DNA from: Hyparrhenia diplandra
Lineage: Eukaryota; Streptophyta; Magnoliopsida; Poales; Poaceae
Direction: 5' to 3'
Assembly (NCBI GenBank): GCA_015847255.1
Contig: JADLZK010010456.1
Location: forward strand, 62,001 to 126,000
DNA: 64,000 bases
A program made the translations under genes and the position numbers. A model generated the notes under the pieces. It had not been told where the DNA came from, searched no databases, and was given only the letters and a program-made list of their open reading frames with translations. This document shows, piece after piece, positions 57,126-64,000 of this stretch (position 1 is its first letter; every line of letters starts with the position of its first letter).

Positions 57126-59093
57126 TCAGCGACTCATTTTTCCAATGCTGAAATTGATCAGTGAATTTTTTGGCACCTCCTGTTCCACCAACCATGAGCA
57201 GTGAGCAAAGGGTAAAGCAAGCTGCTTAATCACCCAGATCTCGAGGGCCCAGAAACGCATGGCCTCTGAGATTCCCACAGCAGGAAGTGATAATGTTCCT
57301 TTTCTCAGCTTTGCGACCCGACCTTCCTTAATCAATGCCCCTGCTTTTAGCATATTCGTGTACATGTTTTTGAATGCTCCTGGACCAATTTTTTTATACT
57401 GTATGACCCGATAGATTTAGGACCATCGAAGAATCAAATCAAACGTATGGATTGATGAGTAAGGAACTTGGGATGCAGGAGGTAGTGGTAGCTCGGCATC
57501 AGAAAACCCGAAACCACGTCTCTGAAAATAAAACAAAAAAATACTTGCAGTTAGTCACACTGACAAAGATACAAACTAAACAAGTCAGTCGAGAACAATA
57601 GATGTTTTTTATGTAATTGTTTCTTTTGGCAACAATACATGAATGTTCACATCAGCTAGGGCTGCTTATTGGGGCAAAAATATTTAAGGTAAATTAACTA
57701 GAGTGGACGGGTAGAGTCAATTTGTATCCAAATTCTTATCTACAAGTGCAATATTTGCAAGAAACTGGTATAATTGGCCCTTTGTTGCAGGCAGAAAAAT
57801 GTTCGCAAGCAACTTGTCAAAACAAGAATGCTTGCAAGCAACTGAAATCTATGAAATGATACTTAAGTTCTAAATACTGGAAGCTCTCATTTTTTTTAAA
57901 AAAAAAAAAAAAACAATTAACTTTCAGATTTTTTAAAGAGAAACACTTTACAAGTTTGCATCCACTTGGCTGCACTGGCTGCAGTTGCAGCTGCTGCAGC
58001 AAAATTAATAAGAGATATAAAAGTTTCAAGACATGACGGAGATGATCAAATGATTTTTATCCAAATCTTAGCAGTTTTCCAAATCATCGTAGAGATAATT
58101 CAATCTTTTTTCTAAACACTCTTTTTTTTTTTCCAAAAGACTCATTGACTAACAGAGTCAGCCGTTTTTTTTCGAAAACATAGTCCTCCCAGCCACAACT
58201 GAAAACATAGTAGTGTCCACTCACAGAAGCAATAGTATTGAGTTTTACAAATTGTTTTTGAAGCAATCCAATATAGACAGTTTCTTTCCAAAACACTCTT
58301 CGACTAACACAGCAGGATTCAGCCACAGCGGCTAGAACAAAAGAAACAAATTCAGCCCTTTAAGATGACATTCATCCATTATCCATACTGAGTTCTAGCA
58401 AGATATGTATTAAAGCTCTAGCCACCAGCACACCCAGTCAAGACTACACAATAAATGAACAAGATATCCATATTACCCTACACTAACTCATGAAAAACAT
58501 AATAATATTCAATTGCTTTTATTATCCAAACAATAGGATGCAGGGAGAATAAGCTATGGTAAGAAAAACAAAGGTGCTGTCATAAAAAGAGGCAATTTTC
58601 TAACCTCGACTGTTGAATGCCTCAAAGTAGAGATCATGCCATCTAAACTGCAGGGTCACCCACTCATTTGGCAAGGAATTCATCCAGGGTCTCACTTGTA
58701 CGAGAAATCCACCTCCTCCCTCAGGCGTGCACAGCTTGCCTTTCACCGTCCTGATAACCTTCATCATTCTCCCATCAACTAGCCTCCTCTGTGTGGACTC
58801 TCTACGAAGACAACCTCTCAGCTCACACCTGATACCTCGCATCATCTTCATGTACGAGTTCTTGAGGTTCTCCATAACAACAAGAACAATCAGAGGGTAA
58901 TCCATCGAGGCCTGTATAAAAAAAAGTGAGAATTTCTTAAGAAAAAAATGGAAAGCAGGATTTTTTTTTTTTTTTGGATAAAAATCGAACGAACCTTAGC
59001 AACTTTGCTCGCCGGCGCTTGCGCTTTGCCCTCGCCCGCCGGTGCTTTCCCGCCCTCGGGCACCTTCTCCTTCCCCTTCTTATTTCCAGACAT
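57126..59093 (-). CDS. Ribosome-inactivating protein (RIP)-like gene, broken as written
   Basis: RIPs are N-glycosidases that depurinate the sarcin/ricin loop of large rRNA; cereals have many cytosolic forms linked to defence and jasmonate. Exon 1 is 58995-59093 (Lys/Gly-rich start, MSGNKKGKEKVPEGG), exon 2 is 58605-58911 and contains a RIP-type strand pair (VTLQFRWHDLYFEAFNSRG). A further coding block at about 57126-57521 carries the active-site helix word SEAMRF at about 57255-57272, with the Glu and Arg of the S-E-A-x-R-F signature present. The intervening frames are interrupted by stops and shifts, so no complete domain is encoded as written. Whether these are sequencing errors or decay cannot be told here. 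The family call rests on two motifs in the right order. Confidence 0.55.
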
Positions 59094-60369
59094 GGTTGGG
59101 GTTTTGGGTTGGGGTTTAGAAGATTGGCTTTGAAGTTGCGGGAGGAGGAGGAGGAGGAGGAGGAGCAGGCGGAGGCGGAGGCGGACCGCCGGGTTGCCCG
59201 CCGGGTTACGGAAGGTGGGAGCGAGCGCTAGTGGGGAACGCGGCGATGGCCGTCCCAGAGCTAGCAAAGGGAAATGGACGAATAATGGCGGCCTGGGGAG
59301 AGAGCGAGCAGGACGGGGCGGGGATTAGCGGGGGCGTGTCCGTGTGTGAGGTTTTGGGATTCATTTTGCAAAAAAAAAAAAAAAAAAAAAAAGTCCCACC
59401 TGAAATTGATGAATTTTTAGGAAATTTCGGTCCAATTTTGAACTCAATTTGGAGCCATCGCTTCCCCGTCGGCTTGCGAGTGTCTTAAACTCTTGGTGTA
59501 ATTTGTTTACATTTCACTAGCTCACATCCTTCTATTTTTCGATGCTATTATTCAGGCCACTGCCCTTGTACCTGTAAAACTCCCGGTGTCTTTACACCGT
59601 CCATCACCGGCTTGCCCGAATCAATGGACAAAATTCAGGTGATTGCCTCAAAAAAAAAATTTAGGATTTGGCACATAAAATTTGTTTTGGACCAAACCAA
59701 ACTGGACGGAATTCTCTGAAATTCAGATCATCTCGGTCGAATCCCAAATCACTGGGTGTGTCGCTGAAGGGGCGGTGCCCAAAGAGGGCCAAGGTGCGTT
59801 TAGAGCACCAACTTTCCTCCAAAATTTCAAAATTCTCATCACATCGAAGCATTAAATGCACCTAAAAACACATACCCGGATTATGAAATGTAGATAAAAA
59901 AAACAAATTGTACAGTTCGGATGTACTTTGCGAGACGATTCTTTTGAGCCTAATTACTCCATGATAGGATAATATTTATCACAAACAAACGAAACATGCT
60001 ATAATGCCTTTTTCGATTTGGAACTGTGCAAACGTTGGTGCTCTAAACACACCCCAAGTGCATTCTTCAATAAACAAAATCCTATGCAGTCAATAGGCAT
60101 GCATTGATGCATATTTGGATGCCACTGGAAATGTGGCATACACTCTGTGATGTAATCTTATAATCTGTGCATCTCCGGCTGCTACATTGTCAAGTAATCC
60201 GGCAGGTTGTTGGGCACGCCGACGTCCCGGAGCAGCTCGTGCCCCTGAATCGGCTCAACCCTGTCGTCGCCTCGGACGTGCACCGGGTACATCATCAGGT
60301 GCCATCGTCGTCGCCCTCGGACGTGCACCGGGTACATCATCAGGTGCCATCGTCGTCGCCCACATTTGG
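59094..60369. other. Spacer between the RIP-like gene and the RLK relic
   Basis: Left part is a (GGA)n-rich leader/promoter (about 59140-59185). A run of more than 20 A lies near 59370. Rest shows no gene. A 45-bp tandem duplication (60271-60360) closes it. Confidence 0.4.
60271..60360. repeat. Perfect 45-bp tandem duplication
   Basis: Units 60271-60315 and 60316-60360 are identical, beginning 'ctcggacgtgcaccgggtac'. They lie just upstream of the RLK relic. Confidence 0.95.
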
Positions 60370-62567
60370 CGACGAGTGGTCAGCGCTCAAGGCCGGTTTC
60401 GTTTACTTGTTGGGCGCGCTTGCCGACTGGACCGATTGCGCCAAGACATTGCAGATGGACGATTCCTGGATGGACGGGGCGTCCGGTCCGGTGCAACGCC
60501 GCCGGCCTCGTCGACGCGCTCGACATCTCTGGCAAGAACCTGGGCGGCAAGGTCACGGACGACGCGCGTGCTCCGGTTGCCGGCGCTCGCCACCCTCAAT
60601 CTCTCCTCCAACGCGTTGGACACCACGCTGCCCAAGCCGCTGTCCAACCTCCAGGTGTTTGACGTGGGCCACAACTCCTTCGGGGCGCGTTCCAGGCCGG
60701 CCTCGGCGCCTGGGCTGACCTCGCCACCGTCAATGCCTCTGGCAGCAACATCGTCGGCGCTCTCCCTATCGATCTCGCCAATGCCACATCCCTCGAGACC
60801 GTCGACTTCAGCGCAGCGGTGACATCCTTCCTGGCGGCTTACCCGAGCCTCACCAAGCTCAGGTTCTCGGGCCTGTCCGGCAACAGCATCACCGGCAAGA
60901 TCCCGGAGCTCGATTCTACAATGCGCTGGAGGGAAACATCCCGCCGAAGCTCAACGGCCTCGCCAACCTCTAGTACCTCGACCTCGCCGTCGGCAACCTC
61001 GACAGGTCCACCCCGGCGGAGCTCGGCAAGCTTCCGGCGCTCACCGCGCTTTACCTGTACCAGAGCAACCTCCAAGGCAAGATACCGCCGGAGCTCGGCA
61101 ACATCTCGATGCTCGTCTTCCTCGACCTGTCCGACAACTCCCCTCACGGGCCCGATCCCCGACGAGGTCGCGCACCTCCGGCTGCTCAACCTCATGTGCA
61201 ACCACCTCGAGGACATGCCGAGCCTGGAGGTGCTCGAGTTGCGGAACAAATCCCTGACGGGGCAGCTTCCCGCGTCGCTCGGCAAGAGATCGCCGCTGCA
61301 GTGAGTGGACGTGTCGTCCAACTCCTTCACCGGGCCTGTGCCGGCTGGGATCTGCAACGTCAAGGCGCAAGGCGCTCGCGAGCTGATCATGTTCAACAAC
61401 GGCTTCACCGGCGGGATCTCTGGTGCGCGTGCGCATGCAGAGCAACCGGCTCACCGGCACGATCCCCAATGGGATTCGGGAAGCTGCCGTCGCTGCAGCG
61501 GCTCGAGCTCGCAGGCAACGACATGTCCCGGTCAAGCTGAACTGAACCTCGGGCACAATCGGCTCACCGGCCAGATACCCAAGTCGCTCGCAATGATGCC
61601 GGCGATGGCCATCCTTGATCTGTCGAGCAACTTCTTGACCGGCGGCATACTGGAGAATTTCGGGAGCTCACAGGAGCTCGAGACGCTCAACCTCTCGTAC
61701 AACAACCTCACGGGCCCCGTGACCGGAAACGGCGTCCTGCGTTCCATCAACCCCCAACGAGCTGGCGGGCAACGCCGGGCTATATATGCGGCGGCGTGCT
61801 CCGCCATGCTTCGGGAGCCGCGACGAAGGCGCGGCCCCGCGGCATCGCGCGCCTGAAGGGCATCGCGCTGGGCTGGCTCGCGGCGATGCTCGTCGTCGTC
61901 GCCGCGTTCACGCCTTCACGGCGCTGGTTGGCGGGCGGTAAGCGTACCGGCGCTGGTACGCGGGAGTTGCTGCGACCACGAAAGCCTCGGCGCGGCGTAG
62001 TCGGGCGCGTGGCCGTGGCTCGGGTTCACGAGCGTCGACGTGCGTGAAGGAGGCGAACGTGGTGGGCATGGGCGCGACCGGGGTGGTGTACAAGACGGAG
62101 CTCCCGCACGCGCGCGCCGTGTGGAGAAGCTATGGCGGACGGCGCCGGTTGACGGCGACGCCGCGGCGTCCGAGGTGACCGCGGACGTGCTGAAGGAGTT
62201 TGTGCTTCTGGGTCGATCGGCTCCGGCACCGGAACATCGTGCAGCTGTTGGGGTACGTGCACAACGACGCGGACGCCATAATTCTGTACGAGTTCATGCC
62301 CAACGGCAGCCTATGGGAGGCGCTGCACGCCCCGCCGGGGAAGCGCGCAGCGCTGCTGGACTGGGTGTCCCTCTACGACGTCGCCGCCGGGTGGCGCCGG
62401 GGCTGGCGTGCCTCCACCACGACTGCCACCCGCGACATAAGTCTAACAACATCCTCCTCGACGCCGACATGGAAGCCCGCATCGCCGACTTTGGCCTCGC
62501 CCGCGCACTGGCCGCGCTCAACGAGTCCGTCTCCGTCGTCGCCGGCTCCTATGGCCACATCGCGCTG
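60370..62567 (+). pseudogene. LRR receptor-like kinase pseudogene (subfamily XI, MIK/PXL-like)
   Basis: Remains of a membrane LRR kinase of the CLV1/PXY-MIK class, read in all three frames. In order: the N-terminal LRR cap (about 60370-60500), repeats such as LPALATLNLSSNALD, LRFSGLSGNSITGKIPEL, LNLGHNRLTGQIPKSLA and LETLNLSYNNLTGPV, a transmembrane segment (IALGWLAAMLVVVAAF, about 61865-61912), then kinase pieces: EANVVGMGATGVVYK, LRHRNIVQLLGYVHNDADA, MPNGSLWEALH, SNNILLDADMEARIADFGLA and VVAGSYG. At least ten frame changes and some stops occur, and the catalytic HRD region is garbled. The kinase stops right after the activation loop, where LDH sequence takes over. Clearly non-functional. 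Confidence 0.88.
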
Positions 62568-62847
62568 GGTTCGTTAAGATCGTCACCGCCAGCGCGAGGC
62601 AGATCGCGGGGAGGCGCGGCTGAGCCTCCTCCAGCGGAACGTGACGCTGTTCCGCAAGATTGTGCCGGCGCTAGCGGAGCACTCACCCGACGCCATCCTG
62701 CTGATCGTCCGTAGACGTGCTCACCGTACCTACGTGGCCTGGAAGCTAGCTATCAGGGTTCCCTTGAGCTGCGTCATCGGTTCAGGCAACCAATTCAACC
62801 TGGATTTGTCATCGGTTCAGGAACTTGCTGTCAACGGGCAAAACTGC
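62568..62847 (+). pseudogene. L-lactate dehydrogenase gene fragment
   Basis: Directly follows the truncated kinase. Segments match the Rossmann region of plant LDH: IVTASARQIAG, then NVTLFRKIVPALAEHSPDA with ILLIV, then YVAWKL, then VIGSG and a decayed stretch like VNAQ. It lacks the N-terminal NAD loop and the whole C-terminal catalytic part, and shifts frame. A small direct repeat ('gtcatcggttcagg') occurs inside it. Confidence 0.75.
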
Positions 62848-64000
62848 AGTCCTCCTCAATGGCAATCCAGGGAGATGGATCAACTGCAAGAGGGGCTCCG
62901 ACAAGGTGATCCTTTGTCTCCTTACCTGTTCATCATAGTAGCCGATGTCCTTCAGCGTCTACTACACAAACATCCTTTAGCCGTGAATATACGCCATCCT
63001 GTACTCCCTGATGCCCCCTGCCCCGTGCTTCAGTATGCAGACGATACACTCATCTTCCTGAGGAGTTCACCTGAGGCCATCGCTGCCATGAAAAACATAA
63101 CTCTTTGAGCAAGCAACAGGCTTAGCCATAAATTATCATAAAACCACTTTCCTTCCCATAGCAGTCAGTGATGAGGAAGCAGCTAGGCTGTCTTCTGATT
63201 TTGGAACCACCACTGCCACTTTCCCACAAACCTATCTTGGATTACCACTGTCTCCACACAAAGTCTCCGTGTCTGATTGCCAGCCACTTATCTCCACTTG
63301 TGATAAATATTTAGCTGGATGGAAGGCCTCTCTTCTTAACAGAGCGGGTAGACTCACCCTCTGCACTTCGGTACGCCACCCCTCTGCACTTCATGTCGGC
63401 TCTTGGCATCCCCAAAACCACCATCAAAGCTATTGATAGGAGAATGAGGGCCTTCTTTTGGACTGGTGAAGACACCTGCCATGGATCAAAATGCCTAGTC
63501 GCATGGGAAGATGTAAAGGCAACAAAAGACAAAGGAGGGCTAGCTGTCAAAGACTTAGAGCTTCAAAATCGTTGCTTGCTAATGAAATTCATTGATAAAC
63601 TCTTCTCCAATGACCAGCCATGTTGGAAAGAATGGGTAATGCATTCGGCATTAACTTTTGATACACCCAACACTGCTAATCCTAGTTTTCTATGGCGAAT
63701 TATCAGTGATGAGCTTAAAACCTACCGTTCTATCACTCTTGTTCAAACAAACAATGGGGCGGCCACCTCTTTTTCTGGTATGATCACTGCCCCCTGATGG
63801 GTCTCTCTTTGAAACTCACTCCGCTCGGTTCTCTCACACAACCCAACCTAAAATATCGGTGCAGCAAGTTTTTCTTAATGACTTTGATTTGCGTTTACGC
63901 CCTCGCCTAACAAGTGCTGCTAGCCAACAGCTAGACAGCCTGATTTGCTGTTTTGCAGGAAGTTCAGTTAAATGATGGACACTCACCGGCCGACCGTACA
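62848..64000 (+). mobile_element. LINE (L1-type) ORF2: reverse transcriptase and zf-RVT region, runs off the window
   Basis: Starts abruptly inside the RT domain: WINCKRGLRQGDPLSPYLF (about 62877-62933), then VLQYADDTLIFL with the catalytic YADD at 63034-63045, followed by TYLGLPLS (about 63231-63254), the WKASLLNRAGRLTL segment and, from about 63393, MSALGIPKTTIKAIDRRMRA then FFWTG and AWEDVKATKDKGGLAVKDL. Frame changes near 63105, 63370 and 63795 show decay. The endonuclease and first RT motifs are absent at this 5' junction; the 3' end lies beyond the window. Confidence 0.88.

Overview
The window is nuclear DNA of a grass (Poaceae). The evidence is split genes with GT-AG introns, very GC-rich first exons beside AT-rich introns and spacers, and a dense set of grass-type transposons (Stowaway and Tourist MITEs, CACTA, MULE, Ty3/gypsy, LINE). 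The coding families are plant-specific: extra-large G protein, chloroplast Cpn60 beta, EDR2-like, FBD F-box, DUF6598 and a cereal ribosome-inactivating-protein-like gene. From memory, the XLG and Cpn60-beta pair recalls the top of rice chromosome 6; this was not tested. No bacterial-style operon, CRISPR array, rRNA or tRNA gene was seen.

Layout, left to right. 0.2-4.1 kb (+): XLG3-like extra-large G-alpha. 4.8-8.6 kb (-): chloroplast chaperonin 60 beta, 14 exons, convergent with XLG. 9.6-14.7 kb (-): EDR2-like PH/START/DUF1336 protein, 22 exons. 14.7-22.7 kb: transposon block with a Tourist MITE, a small CACTA derivative, a Stowaway, and a 4.45-kb Mutator-like element with 9-bp target-site duplications that seems to hold a nested Helitron. 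23.0-24.7 kb (+): SmD3. 26.0-28.0 kb (-): small ankyrin-repeat protein of the phytochrome-interacting type. 32.0-33.6 kb (-): FBD-type F-box gene. 34.1-36.5 kb (+): mitochondrial ribosomal protein S5. 37.2-39.0 kb (-): single-domain rhodanese with two Stowaways in one intron. 40.4-41.6 kb (-): intronless NDP-glucose 4,6-dehydratase, like the N-terminal half of rhamnose synthase. 42.2-43.5 kb: CACTA element. 45.4-45.8 kb: 2-oxoglutarate dioxygenase relic. 46.8-49.6 kb (+): DUF6598 gene. 51-55.2 kb: LTR-retrotransposon debris. 57-59.1 kb (-): ribosome-inactivating-protein-like gene. 60.4-64 kb (+): a broken LRR receptor kinase joined to a lactate dehydrogenase fragment and then to a LINE that runs off the window.

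The genes are independent housekeeping, signalling and defence loci, not one pathway. A recurring oddity is single-base length errors in homopolymers inside otherwise well-conserved exons (XLG, Cpn60 beta, EDR2-like, ankyrin, S5, DUF6598). These are more likely uncorrected long-read errors than simultaneous decay of housekeeping genes. The most notable structures are the MULE with its nested Helitron, the CACTA element with subterminal repeat arrays, the RLK-LDH-LINE chimera, a duplicated TGGGCC promoter module, and poly(T) micro-insertions flanked by direct repeats.
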